From Lactiplantibacillus dongliensis (GTDB lineage Bacteria; Bacillota; Bacilli; Lactobacillales; Lactobacillaceae): a stretch of 64,000 nt of DNA. The stretch's first letter is position 1. Each line of letters begins with the position of its first letter. Below, one piece after another: positions 19,968-27,492 of the stretch. The notes below the pieces were generated by a model that did no database searches, was not told the origin of the DNA, and saw only the letters and a program-made list of their open reading frames with translations. Position numbers and translations under genes: made by a program. Location: positions 17,945-81,944 of the forward strand of contig NZ_BJDK01000011.1 in assembly GCF_005405105.1 (NCBI RefSeq). The letters run 5' to 3'.

Positions 19968-20228
19968 ATGGCAGAAGCAATGGATACGTATACGCCTACT
20001 GGGGCACGTAAAAATATTTATAATTTGATTAGAGGTGTTGTTTCTAATCATACAACTATCCAGATTGCGAGCTCTCCAGATGAAGCTGTAGTAGTTGTCA
20101 GCAAAGATGATTGGAATGCGATGCAAGAGTACATTGAATTATTAGAAAACGGCGTGATTGATGAAGTGAATACTCGAATGGCTGATGCTAAAGCTCATCC
20201 AGACACTGCTTTTGGTGATCCTCTATGA
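19968..20228 (+). CDS. Type II antitoxin, Phd/YefM family
   Basis: An 86-residue antitoxin. The N-terminal part (YTPTGARKNIYNLIRGV, then VVVVSKDDWNAMQEYIELL) matches the Phd/YefM DNA-binding fold that dimerises and autorepresses. The C-terminal acidic tail (about 60-86) should be the flexible toxin-binding part. It overlaps the toxin gene by 4 nt (ATGA), the usual coupling. SD GAGGTGAG precedes ATG. The CGTACG-pair operator at 19904-19925 is the probable autoregulatory site. Confidence 0.88.
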   Translation: MAEAMDTYTPTGARKNIYNLIRGVVSNHTTIQIASSPDEAVVVVSKDDWNAMQEYIELLENGVIDEVNTRMADAKAHPDTAFGDPL

Positions 20229-20533
20229 TTTTTGAATCGCTAGATGAAATTGAAAAATTACCGGTTAAATATCAAGTCATTCCTTATAAAAAAGTAGTGA
20301 CTAAAGATTTGCCTAAATTGGATAGACTGAATTTGCGTTCTGATTTTGATGAAATTGTAGAGATATTGAGAAGAAAGCCCCAAGCACACTTACGACATAA
20401 TGAAAAACTGTCCGGATATACTAGTCAGGGGCAACGTTCAATGCGAATTAATCAAAAACATCGAGTTGTTTTTTCGATTGGCAAGACTGAAGTTTTTATT
20501 TGGTCAGCTTGGGGGCACTATACAAAAAGATAG
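20225..20533 (+). CDS. Type II toxin, RelE/YoeB-like mRNA interferase
   Basis: A 102-residue toxin of the RelE/ParE superfamily, Txe/YoeB-like. The C-terminal half has the usual order: HLRHNEKLSG, SMRINQKHRVVFSI and the terminal WSAWGHYTKR, where His-Tyr match the YoeB catalytic tail. An N-terminal segment of about 20 residues precedes the core. YoeB-type toxins cleave mRNA in the ribosomal A site; activity here is inferred. The toxin looks intact, unlike its relative at 49.2 kb. The gene ends before a strong terminator. Confidence 0.82.
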   Translation: MIFESLDEIEKLPVKYQVIPYKKVVTKDLPKLDRLNLRSDFDEIVEILRRKPQAHLRHNEKLSGYTSQGQRSMRINQKHRVVFSIGKTEVFIWSAWGHYTKR

Positions 20534-20538
20534 TTTTG

Positions 20539-20571
20539 AGCAATGGCTTATTTAATTGCCATTGCTTTTTT
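20539..20571 (+). terminator. Terminator of the first toxin-antitoxin operon
   Basis: AGCAATGGC (20539-20547) pairs perfectly with GCCATTGCT (20558-20566), then a T run. Confidence 0.85.
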
Positions 20572-20582
20572 AAGCAAAATAG

Positions 20583-20610
20583 TTGCCTTTAAATCTAGTT
20601 GCAGTATGAT
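20583..20610 (+). promoter_or_regulatory. Probable msrBA promoter
   Basis: TTGCCT (20583-20588), 16-bp spacer, TATGAT (20605-20610), about 55 bp before msrB and just after the toxin terminator. Confidence 0.5.
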
Positions 20611-20665
20611 TAATGAGTGAAACGGTTGTACACAATTTAATTTTATGCTGAAAGGATTTGATCAG

Positions 20666-21112
20666 ATGGCAGATAAGGCAGATGATTTACGACAACGGTT
20701 GACCCCAGAGCAATTTGCGGTAACGCAAACGGCTGCGACGGAAGCCCCGTTTAGTGGTGAATATGATGACTTTTATCAAGCAGGAATTTATGTTGACGTG
20801 GTTAGTGGTGAGCCCTTATTTAGTTCGTTAGATAAATATGATGCTGGTTGTGGCTGGCCATCTTTTACCAAGCCCCTTGCCGAACAGCAGATTAAGCGCC
20901 ATGTTGATCATGCTTTGGGAATGACGCGGACGGAGGTTCGGAGCGCTAAAGCTGCTTCACATTTAGGCCATGTCTTTACGGATGGTCCGACGGCTGCGGG
21001 TGGGCTGCGCTATTGCATTAATTCAGCAGCCCTAAAGTTCATTCCAGTAGCTGAATTAGCGGCTGCTGGTTACGGTGATTATGTCGCATTATTTCAAAAT
21101 AAAAAGGACTGA
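20666..21112 (+). CDS. msrB: Peptide-methionine (R)-S-oxide reductase MsrB
   Basis: A 148-residue enzyme that reduces the R form of methionine sulfoxide in proteins. Family blocks: [35 protein letters not shown] and, near the end, [15 protein letters not shown] with the catalytic cysteine. The two CxxC zinc pairs of many MsrB proteins are absent, as in other LAB forms. I chose the ATG at 20666, 9 nt after AAAGGA; an ATG at 20645 lies before that SD. msrA follows after 5 bp, so both stereoisomers are handled by one operon. Confidence 0.94.
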   Translation: MADKADDLRQRLTPEQFAVTQTAATEAPFSGEYDDFYQAGIYVDVVSGEPLFSSLDKYDAGCGWPSFTKPLAEQQIKRHVDHALGMTRTEVRSAKAASHLGHVFTDGPTAAGGLRYCINSAALKFIPVAELAAAGYGDYVALFQNKKD

Positions 21113-21117
21113 GGTTA

Positions 21118-21633
21118 ATGGCAACAGCGATTTTTGCCGGTGGCTGTTTCTGGTGTATGGTCAAGCCGTTTGATAGCTTGCCGGGAATTGAAAAGGTGGT
21201 TTCAGGGTATACGGGCGGTTCGGTACCGAACCCGACCTATGAACAAGTGGCTAGTCACACGACTGGCCACACTGAGGCGGTTGAAATTACGTTTGATCCG
21301 ACTGTGATTAGCTATGCGCAGTTAGTCGAGATCTATTGGCGCCAGACAGACCCGACGGATGCGGCTGGTCAGTTCCAGGACCGTGGCGACAGTTATCGGC
21401 CGGTTATCTTTGTGAATAGTGACGCACAACGGCAGATTGCGACCGCGTCTAAGCAAGCTTTAGCTGCTAGTGAGCAGTTTGATCAGCCAATCGTGACGCA
21501 GATTGAGGATGCACAGCCATTTTATCCCGCTGAACCAGAACATCAAGAGTTCTATCGTCGGAACCCATTTCGTTATCAAATTGAAGAAATGGGCGGTCGT
21601 AGTAAATTCATTAAGCAGCACTGGTTAAATTAA
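21118..21633 (+). CDS. msrA: Peptide-methionine (S)-S-oxide reductase MsrA
   Basis: A 171-residue enzyme reducing the S form of methionine sulfoxide. The catalytic cysteine is in GGCFWCM (about residues 8-14). Other family blocks: [51 protein letters not shown] and, near the C-terminus, [14 protein letters not shown]. The sequence [10 protein letters not shown] deviates slightly from the common GCFWGVE form because it carries a second Cys in place of Gly. Translationally linked to msrB (5-bp gap, SD GAGG). A bidirectional terminator follows. Confidence 0.94.
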   Translation: MATAIFAGGCFWCMVKPFDSLPGIEKVVSGYTGGSVPNPTYEQVASHTTGHTEAVEITFDPTVISYAQLVEIYWRQTDPTDAAGQFQDRGDSYRPVIFVNSDAQRQIATASKQALAASEQFDQPIVTQIEDAQPFYPAEPEHQEFYRRNPFRYQIEEMGGRSKFIKQHWLN

Positions 21634-21677
21634 AAAGCGATTCGGCTCTAGATAATTCTGAGCTGAATCGCTTTTTT
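21632..21677. terminator. Bidirectional terminator between msrA and the YozE-like gene
   Basis: AAAAAGCGATTCGGCTC pairs with GAGCTGAATCGCTTTTTT with one G-U pair. It lies between convergent genes and serves both strands. Confidence 0.85.
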
Positions 21678-21875
21678 AGCAGCTTGATAAGCCGCTAAAG
21701 CGTCATAAAATGATTGTTTAATGGAATCACGGATATTTAAGTAAGTGATGTAGTCTGATAACTCATGGACATTACTAGTTAAAGGAAAGTCAAAGTCCGA
21801 ATGAGCGTAGCAAGCAGCCGAATAATATGGGCCATGTTGGTTAACAAAGGGCTCTAGCCAGCGATAAAAGTTCAT
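21648..21875 (-). CDS. YozE-like SAM-fold protein (UPF0346)
   Basis: A 75-residue protein with the YozE_SAM_like pattern: FYRWLEPFV at the N-terminus, then a SDFDFPLTSNVHELSDYITYL core and a helical tail. This small helical family is widespread in Firmicutes without an assigned biochemical role. The ATG at 21875 is 7 nt after GAGAGGA; a TTG one codon upstream is less likely. Its last codons overlap the shared terminator. It is a single gene between msrA and the recombinase-like gene. Confidence 0.75.
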   Translation of the reverse strand: MNFYRWLEPFVNQHGPYYSAACYAHSDFDFPLTSNVHELSDYITYLNIRDSIKQSFYDALAAYQAAKKAIQLRII

Positions 21876-22015
21876 CAAGTCATCCTCTCAAAAGTTAATA
21901 TCACTAGTTTACCGACGATAAAGCCTGTTGTACAGCGATTTGCATTGATTTAATTAAGCTGCAAATAGTTTGTAATCTAACCGCAACACCCTGTTAATTA
22001 ATTGCAATGTTTAGC

Positions 22016-22864
22016 TTATCTTTGCTGCCGTAAAGCGCGTAAATCTTGTTGTCGTAGTAAGTTCTGATAGTACCCCAAACTAGTCAAATCGAAGTGTAAC
22101 GTTTGCATGATTTCGGCTGGGTCAGTTGAACGGTGTTGGCGTAAGTACCATAATACAAAGCTTTGATACAGGCTGGTCGGTTTTAAAGGTAAGCCTAAAC
22201 GTTGCCCATCGCCCGTTAAATACTTATGTAATGCGGCTAGTGTGAGATGGGGATCATCACCACGTTGTCGCGTTTTTAAGAATAAATCTTTAGTTGCAAA
22301 TTGGGCTTGCAATGGCTGGATAAATTGGTTAAATTTAGATAGGAACGTTTGTTCTTCACTCGAAAAATCAAGCTGCGTCAGTTGTTGATAAAAATTTGGT
22401 GCCAACATGGTGCTGACCGGATAGCCTTTACAAGTTAATAGTAAGAATAACCGAGTATACACGTGTAGATCATCATTTGCTAGCAATGCTGGCAGTTGTT
22501 CCGGCCAATCCGCGCTAGTCTGTGTGGCAGTTAATGGCTGACCCTTGATAGCAAACGTTGGTAATGTTGTAATCACGCGATGTTCAAATAAATAGTTAAA
22601 GTACACGTTTAAATTCGATAGATTTTTATTTAACGTCGACTGCTGATATGCGCGTTGCGTTTTCAGCATATCTAAGTAAGCTTGAATGTCATTTTCAGTT
22701 AAGTCGGCGAGTAAACCGCTAGCAGCGAAAGTTTGATTAAAGTGTTGCTCGTAATTAAAAAAGTCTGCTAATGTTAATTGGTATTGATCAATGGTCTTAG
22801 GATGTTTGCCATCGGTAGTTAGGTGTTTGATGAAGCTTTTTTCATAAGGAAAATGCGTTGACAT
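22016..22864 (-). CDS. XerD-like tyrosine-recombinase-fold protein without catalytic residues
   Basis: A 282-residue protein with a clear N-terminal SAM-like core-binding domain (about 1-105: KTIDQYQLTLADFF, TLNKNLSNLNVYFNYLF). The C-terminal part aligns by position with the catalytic domain, but the RHR-H/W-Y set is lost: the first Arg segment reads LTCKGYPVS, HxLRH is replaced by SLYQSFV, LGH by LHF, and only a Tyr in GYYQNL remains. It may bind DNA without cutting, like the atypical XerD-like protein of streptococci. It may be regulatory or a cofactor in recombination. SD AAAGGATG precedes ATG. No neighbour hints at a pathway. Confidence 0.7.
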   Translation of the reverse strand: MSTHFPYEKSFIKHLTTDGKHPKTIDQYQLTLADFFNYEQHFNQTFAASGLLADLTENDIQAYLDMLKTQRAYQQSTLNKNLSNLNVYFNYLFEHRVITTLPTFAIKGQPLTATQTSADWPEQLPALLANDDLHVYTRLFLLLTCKGYPVSTMLAPNFYQQLTQLDFSSEEQTFLSKFNQFIQPLQAQFATKDLFLKTRQRGDDPHLTLAALHKYLTGDGQRLGLPLKPTSLYQSFVLWYLRQHRSTDPAEIMQTLHFDLTSLGYYQNLLRQQDLRALRQQR

Positions 22865-24042
22865 GTAGGTGTCATCCTTTCTATCTGTATATCGTTACTT
22901 TAACTTAAACACAAAAACAACCAAAAAACAAGCCACTAGCCTAGGTGCTGAGAAACGCATTCTAAGGACAAGTTCAGCATTAAAACGTATCCTTGATCAT
23001 CTAATGATACGAGAACACAGATATGAAAAGACGTGATTTTTAGACAAATTTATGGATAGCATAAAATTCAATGAGTTGTTGATAATGACAATCGTTAATA
23101 ATATAACGCAACTGATAGCTAGCCGTTGTTATTATTCGCCAAGTTGTTTGCTTTTAGATCATAAATAATTAGAATTCTGTGGTCAGCAAAATGACAAGAT
23201 TAACAGATAAATAAAGCCTACAAGCAAAATGATAAATATCGCGACAACAAAACTTAATCGAAACTGACAGACAAACAATCGTCAAATTGATGTCGAACAC
23301 AAAAGAGCGTTTAAAGAAGTGGCAAGAGAGGCAAATTAGGTCGTGGGGGAGCTATTTTCTTTTTACTTCTACTTTGTATAATATATATTATGTAAACTAG
23401 AATATGATATAAAATGAACACGGCTCAAATTACGGTATCCCCCGTGTTCATTGGATTGGTTCGTTCTATATAACTGCAAAATGCGTAGTTAATGGTTATT
23501 TTTGCAAATTGCACAATTATTTGTTAACTAGCGTAGGAATTTATAACAGATTGACTAACAAGTTTGGCTGTTTTTGTTGCTGATTTTTCTAAAGTGTTTG
23601 AATTTTAACCAAGCTCGCTGTAAATGTAACGTTGACAGATATTTGATTGAGCCAATTCACTGAGCTTATGTGGTGCTAATCTGTTTGCGGTTCGTTACCA
23701 GTATTTATATATGCACCCACAGTTGCCGAATGTGTAAACCTTATTTTTACTTGTTATTATTGATCTTGAATCTCTAAATTGCGTTGAACTGATTGCTGTG
23801 GAGCAAATGGAAATGCTAGTTGCAGCTTCAACAGTCATCGTGAATTGTGGCAAAACCTAACTGCTGAAGCTGCTTTAAAATATTCATAAAGGTTCACTGT
23901 TTTACAAAAAAAGCTCGGCGCCCTTGGGCAAACCGAACTGGATTCTTAATTAATCATCGTAACTAATTTGATAACCAATTGCAATTGTTGAATAAAATGG
24001 ATAAATTGCAACAATTGTTGGTCGGTCAAATACTGTTAATAC
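22865..24042. other. 1.2-kb gene-free AT-rich region
   Basis: No convincing reading frame on either strand. Visible structure: a TATAAT box (23377-23382) without a good -35; a perfect 11-bp inverted repeat AATGAACACGG/CCGTGTTCATT (23413-23423 and 23442-23452), which on the minus strand is followed by TTTTATAT; a 14-nt imperfect inverted repeat GCAGCTTCAACAGT/ACTGCTGAAGCTGC (23822-23835 and 23860-23873); and CAATTGTTG/CAACAATTG (23982-23990 and 24009-24017). It may be decayed DNA or host small RNAs. Confidence 0.5.
23906..23936 (-). terminator. Probable terminator of the HigA-like gene
   Basis: On the minus strand TCGG-TTT-GCCC-AA-GGGC-G-CCGA forms a stem with two bulges, followed by seven T residues. 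It lies about 110 bp after the antitoxin stop codon. Confidence 0.5.
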
Positions 24043-24378
24043 TCAGATTGTTACCCAATCATACCGCTTGAGAAACTTATCTGATTTATGTTGTGGTGCA
24101 GATTCCATAGCAGTTTCCTTAGCTAGATGCAATTTGAAATTTGCATCTAAGTTTAACAATAACTGACTGGAAATTCCCATAACAGATTCAATTCTTAAAG
24201 CCAGTATCTCGTTGATAAAACGTTTACGTTTAAGAATATCAGATATATTCTTTTGACTAACACCTAATCGGTCAGCTAAATCAATTTGGGTAATCTGATA
24301 AAATTCCATGGTTTCTTTAATTAAATCAGCTGCTGAACTGGTATGATACCGTCGAATAGTATTTTCACGATGTAGCAT
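24043..24378 (-). CDS. HigA-like XRE-family antitoxin
   Basis: A 111-residue helix-turn-helix protein. The HTH reads YQITQIDLADRLGVSQKNISDILKRKRF in two parts (about residues 27-54 counted from the chosen start), the usual HigA/plasmid-maintenance antidote form, preceded by SSAADLIKETMEFY. Start: ATG at 24378, 9 nt after AAGGAG; an upstream in-frame ATG at 24408 precedes the SD and overlaps the toxin remnant. It follows the disrupted HigB-like toxin, the normal toxin-first order of higBA. The antitoxin appears intact, so it may persist as a repressor without its toxin. Confidence 0.75.
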   Translation of the reverse strand: MLHRENTIRRYHTSSAADLIKETMEFYQITQIDLADRLGVSQKNISDILKRKRFINEILALRIESVMGISSQLLLNLDANFKLHLAKETAMESAPQHKSDKFLKRYDWVTI

Positions 24379-24391
24379 TGTCTTCAACTCC

Positions 24392-24720
24392 TTAGTGATA
24401 GTCTTCAATCTGTGTGATCTGAACGGTTACGATTTCTGATTTTTCAACGGAAAGCTGGTCATTTTTATCATAGCCCTCAAAAATGATACGAAAATTTTTG
24501 CTGACATCAACTGCAAATTTACCCTCTAAATTATTATGTAGTCGATGACAAGGGGTGGCGGATCAGACGGTATCTGCTGCAAGGTATTTGCAGCGTCAAA
24601 CTCATCAAGCCGCATTTGAATCCTCTTAGCCCGATCATGGCCAAAGTTTTTAACCAGTAACCGTGGATCATTCAAAATCTTATCAAGCTTTAGAAACAAA
24701 GTCTTAGTTTCAACAGCCAT
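24392..24720 (-). pseudogene. HigB-like toxin gene disrupted by a frameshift
   Basis: Read from 24720, the first frame gives 64 residues (MAVETKTLFLKLDKILNDP..., then QIPSDPPP) and stops at 24526. A second frame continues with CHRLHNNLEGKFAVDVSKNF, RIIFEGYDKND and ends VQITQIEDYH at 24392. Together they make a typical plasmid-maintenance toxin of about 108 residues: N-terminal helices, then the RelE-fold core with FRIIFEGYD. The join is at a CCCC run near 24547-24557, so a one-base change in a short homopolymer broke it. It is followed by the intact HigA-like gene with a near overlap. If the base calls are right the toxin is not made. Confidence 0.75.
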
Positions 24721-24748
24721 TATTAATCTATCCTGCTATCATTTAGTA

Positions 24749-24794
24749 CAAAAGCAATGATAAACGACCTACTACGCGTTTATCATTGCTTTTG
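24749..24794. terminator. 18-bp perfect inverted-repeat terminator
   Basis: CAAAAGCAATGATAAACG (24749-24766) and its exact complement (24777-24794) with a 10-nt loop. Lies between the truncated surface-protein gene and the HigB remnant, both on the minus strand; it ends the former. Confidence 0.8.
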
Positions 24795-24815
24795 AAATAC
24801 TTGATGGTAATAAGC

Positions 24816-25661
24816 TTAGTTATGTTTCCGGTTCAATGTGACAAAGCCCCAGAAACTGCTTAATAATCCTAATAACAAACCTAAAAAGCTGAAGTTGATC
24901 GTTGATTGTTCCTCAGTTTGTGGCAAATGAGTGGTGACCGCTGATGTTGTCGACTTCTGATTGGCTTGGTGTAAGTTTACTTTAGCAGGAACAAGTTCGT
25001 TATCACTAACGTTTTGACTACCCTGCCGTTTCAACGTAACTGGTTTTGTTACGGACTGAGTCGCTTTAGCGCCCTGCTTAGCTGGTGCCACGTTAATGAC
25101 TGGTTTTTTAACCGGTGCAGTCGTTGCTAACACCGACGTCACTTTAGTCGGTGTGGTTGGTTGATCAACATTAGTTGGCTGTTGTGCCGGTGTTTCAATC
25201 ACTGGTTGGTTAGGTGTCATTATGACGACATGCCCTGGTTGCTGGATTATTGTAGCTTGTACTGTCAATTCTACAATTTTAACGATCTGATTGTTGCTAG
25301 CATCAGTGTACCGGTAGCTCACTTGATAAGTACCTGGTTGTGTTAAATCAGGCGCTGCAACAGCTCGACCATCTTTAGTATACGTAATTGCTAAGTCCGC
25401 GGCCGTCAACGCCTTTCCAGTCGCATCGGTCCCCTTGCTGAAGTTCGTCAAAGGTGACCAATTAGTCCCTGCCGTGATAGTGATGTCAGCGGCATTTAAA
25501 GCCAAACTGGCTTGTGATGGTAAGACGTTCAGTGTGGTGGTTGCCGTGGTTGGATTGCCATCTGGATCAAGATACGTATAGGTAATCGTGTGCTTGCCAA
25601 CTAATAAAGGCACTTTTGCATGATATTTCCCCCATAGATAACCTAATCTAACGCTTAAAAG
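24816..25661 (-). pseudogene. 5'-truncated LPQTxE surface protein
   Basis: The open frame covers the C-terminal part of a sortase-anchored protein: two Ig-like modules of the bacterial surface type (VGKHTITYTYLD...; ITAGTNWSPLTNFSKG...YQVSYRYTDASNN), a Pro/Thr/Lys-rich stalk, the sorting motif LPQTEE, a hydrophobic stretch and the tail NRKHN. The frame is open back to a stop at 25662-25664 and has no signal peptide, no SD and only a GTG at 25613. The homologous modules of the 1093-residue protein at 45-48 kb show that a long N-terminal region is missing. I read it as a remnant, probably not secreted. Confidence 0.75.
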
Positions 25662-25991
25662 CTACCTGATTTATTAGTTCAATAGAATTAATATTATTAA
25701 TGAATTAGCGCTGTTAATTCATTGAATTAACTTTAGTGTAGGCTTTTATATAATTAAAATCAATTTAATTATTAACGCCCTACTTAATGTTTTAGGTTAA
25801 ATGTTTGAGAGACACATCTATTTTTTTCGTCAAGATTTGGTAATGCTAGATCATCTTAATTACGCCTGAGTCTTGCTAGGTGGCTATTTGAATGATGTTA
25901 AGATTTCACTTGACTGTAACGCCACGTTACAGTTTAGAATGAATAAATATCGAACTTAAGCAACCCAAAAACGTGGAAGAAGGAATTTGAA
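25662..25991. other. AT-rich junction upstream of the esterase gene
   Basis: No gene. It starts where the surface-protein frame breaks off. A 9-bp inverted repeat AATGAATTA/TAATTCATT lies near 25700-25725 and the DNA around it is much richer in A and T than its neighbours, which suggests a past deletion or insertion. The last 85 bp hold the MerR-type promoter of the esterase gene. Confidence 0.5.
25910..25940 (+). promoter_or_regulatory. MerR-type promoter and operator of the esterase-MFS operon
   Basis: TTGACT (25910-25915), a 19-bp spacer, TAGAAT (25935-25940). CTGTAACG-CCA-CGTTACAG (25914-25932), a perfect 8-bp inverted repeat, fills the spacer. A 19-bp spacer with an operator inside it is characteristic of promoters activated by MerR-family regulators, one of which is encoded at 29028. 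Confidence 0.75.
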
Positions 25992-27419
25992 ATGTCACAT
26001 CCTAATAAAAAATTTAAGCATGTCCAAGAATGGCTTGGAGTGCCTTATGGTATTGCTAGCCGGTTCCAAAAAGCACAGCTAGTCCCCTTTAACCCCAACG
26101 ATGATTATCGTCAAAGCGGACCAGCATCGGTGCAATTAACAGATCCAGCTTTTATAAATGCTGACAAAGGTGAAAGCGAAGATTGCCTAAATCTTAATAT
26201 CTGGGCACCAGAAGATGTTCAAGAAAAACTACCAGTGGTTGTTTATATTCACGGTGGTGGTTGGACGTATGGCGCTAACTCGCAAGATACGTCCGATTTA
26301 TCTGGCTTAGTCGCTAGCGGCAAAGTGATTGGCGTTTCGCTTAATTACCGTTTAGGACCACTTGGCTGGCTTGAGCTATCTCAATATGGCGGGAAATTTA
26401 AGGATGCTAGTAATTTAGGCTTGCAAGATATGGTCCTAGCTTTAAAGTGGATTCACCAATATATTGAGTCATTTGGCGGTGACCCCAACCAAGTGACACT
26501 TACCGGTCATAGTGCTGGTTCGTTTTCACTGTTAACCCTTTTAGCTGTCCCTGAAGCTGACGGATTATACAACCGATTAGCCGCATTTTCTGGTTATGCT
26601 GCCCGCTATATCCCAGCTTGGTGGGCTGAAGAATTAGCCGATCAAGTATTAAAGACCCTCAACTTTACGTCACCGGAACAATTATTAACGGTTGATGCCA
26701 AGGCGCTAATGACTGTCGTTAACCAGGTATTACCAACTGACGTTTTGAAACGTGGTAATTTAAATACGATTTCAATTGGCATTGTCGATGATGAGTTTTT
26801 ACCCAATGGCGTTTTAAAGACGCATCCGGCCGAGGTGATTAAAAGTGGCAGCCATAAAGATGTTGATTTAATCATCACGTCAACCACGGCTGAAGCAAGC
26901 TGGTATGCAGCTAATATTCCGGATAATGTTGATCCCAAAACCATCGAAGCCGTCATTGATGAGATGGTTTATGATTGCCATATTCCACGCAAACAAGCTG
27001 AGGCTATCGCTTTACATTGTGGCGCTGGTGAAGATTCTCCGCTTAATGTCAGAACTCGTTTCTTTACCGACTATAATTTCACCTTACCAGCTATTCGCGA
27101 AGCGCACGATCATGCGCAAGCTGGTGGCCGTGTCTATCAATTAAGTGTTGGCCCCGCTGCAGGCTCACCAGCTTATCATGGCACTGATATGTATGGGATT
27201 GTCGGCCAGGATGCCCCCGATGCGAGTCAAGAGCAGCTCGACCGGGATCACTTTATTAGCCAAGCTTTACTTAACTTTGCGACTGGTCAGTATAAAAAGT
27301 TATGGTCGCCAGTGAAGGCCGATCAAATAATGATCAAAGATATCGGTCAACGGCCTTATCAAGGCATTGACCATGCCAAAACGGTGCTACAGCTATTTAA
27401 AGGCATCGCTCGGCCATAA
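25992..27419 (+). CDS. Carboxylesterase, type B family
   Basis: A 475-residue alpha/beta hydrolase of the type B carboxylesterase family (pnbA-like). The signature SEDCLNLN is at about 62-69, the oxyanion-hole motif HGGG at 87-90, and the nucleophile elbow GHSAG at 172-176 with Ser174. A Glu and a His later in the chain complete the triad in this family; YHGTDM near 397 is a good His candidate. No signal peptide, so it is cytoplasmic. It lies under the MerR-type promoter at 25910 and upstream of an MFS transporter, suggesting an inducible response to an ester, phenolic or xenobiotic. The true substrate is unknown. Confidence 0.9.
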   Translation: MSHPNKKFKHVQEWLGVPYGIASRFQKAQLVPFNPNDDYRQSGPASVQLTDPAFINADKGESEDCLNLNIWAPEDVQEKLPVVVYIHGGGWTYGANSQDTSDLSGLVASGKVIGVSLNYRLGPLGWLELSQYGGKFKDASNLGLQDMVLALKWIHQYIESFGGDPNQVTLTGHSAGSFSLLTLLAVPEADGLYNRLAAFSGYAARYIPAWWAEELADQVLKTLNFTSPEQLLTVDAKALMTVVNQVLPTDVLKRGNLNTISIGIVDDEFLPNGVLKTHPAEVIKSGSHKDVDLIITSTTAEASWYAANIPDNVDPKTIEAVIDEMVYDCHIPRKQAEAIALHCGAGEDSPLNVRTRFFTDYNFTLPAIREAHDHAQAGGRVYQLSVGPAAGSPAYHGTDMYGIVGQDAPDASQEQLDRDHFISQALLNFATGQYKKLWSPVKADQIMIKDIGQRPYQGIDHAKTVLQLFKGIARP

Positions 27420-27427
27420 TAAGCAGT

Positions 27428-27454
27428 AAAAAGGCGGGTAACCAACGCCTTTTT
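27428..27454 (+). terminator. Terminator or attenuator between esterase and MFS genes
   Basis: AAAAAGGCG pairs with CGCCTTTTT (27446-27454) around a 9-nt loop. Placed within a likely operon, it would lower transporter expression relative to the esterase. Confidence 0.7.
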
Positions 27455-27492
27455 ATTTAGCCAAAAAAACTTTCAAAAGAGAGGCATAAGTT

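Noticed and set aside
19848..20126. 92-residue minus-strand frame over ppaC terminator and the first antitoxin
   Set aside because: It crosses a terminator and the operator and overlaps a clear antitoxin gene; no SD.
22920..23340. CRISPR array or tandem repeats in the gene-free region
   Set aside because: Repeated words such as AGCAAAATGA occur only twice, without regular spacing or repeat length.
24749..24794. 18-bp perfect inverted repeat as an insertion-sequence end
   Set aside because: The repeat is a compact hairpin with a 10-nt loop at a gene end, with no transposase nearby; a terminator explains it better.
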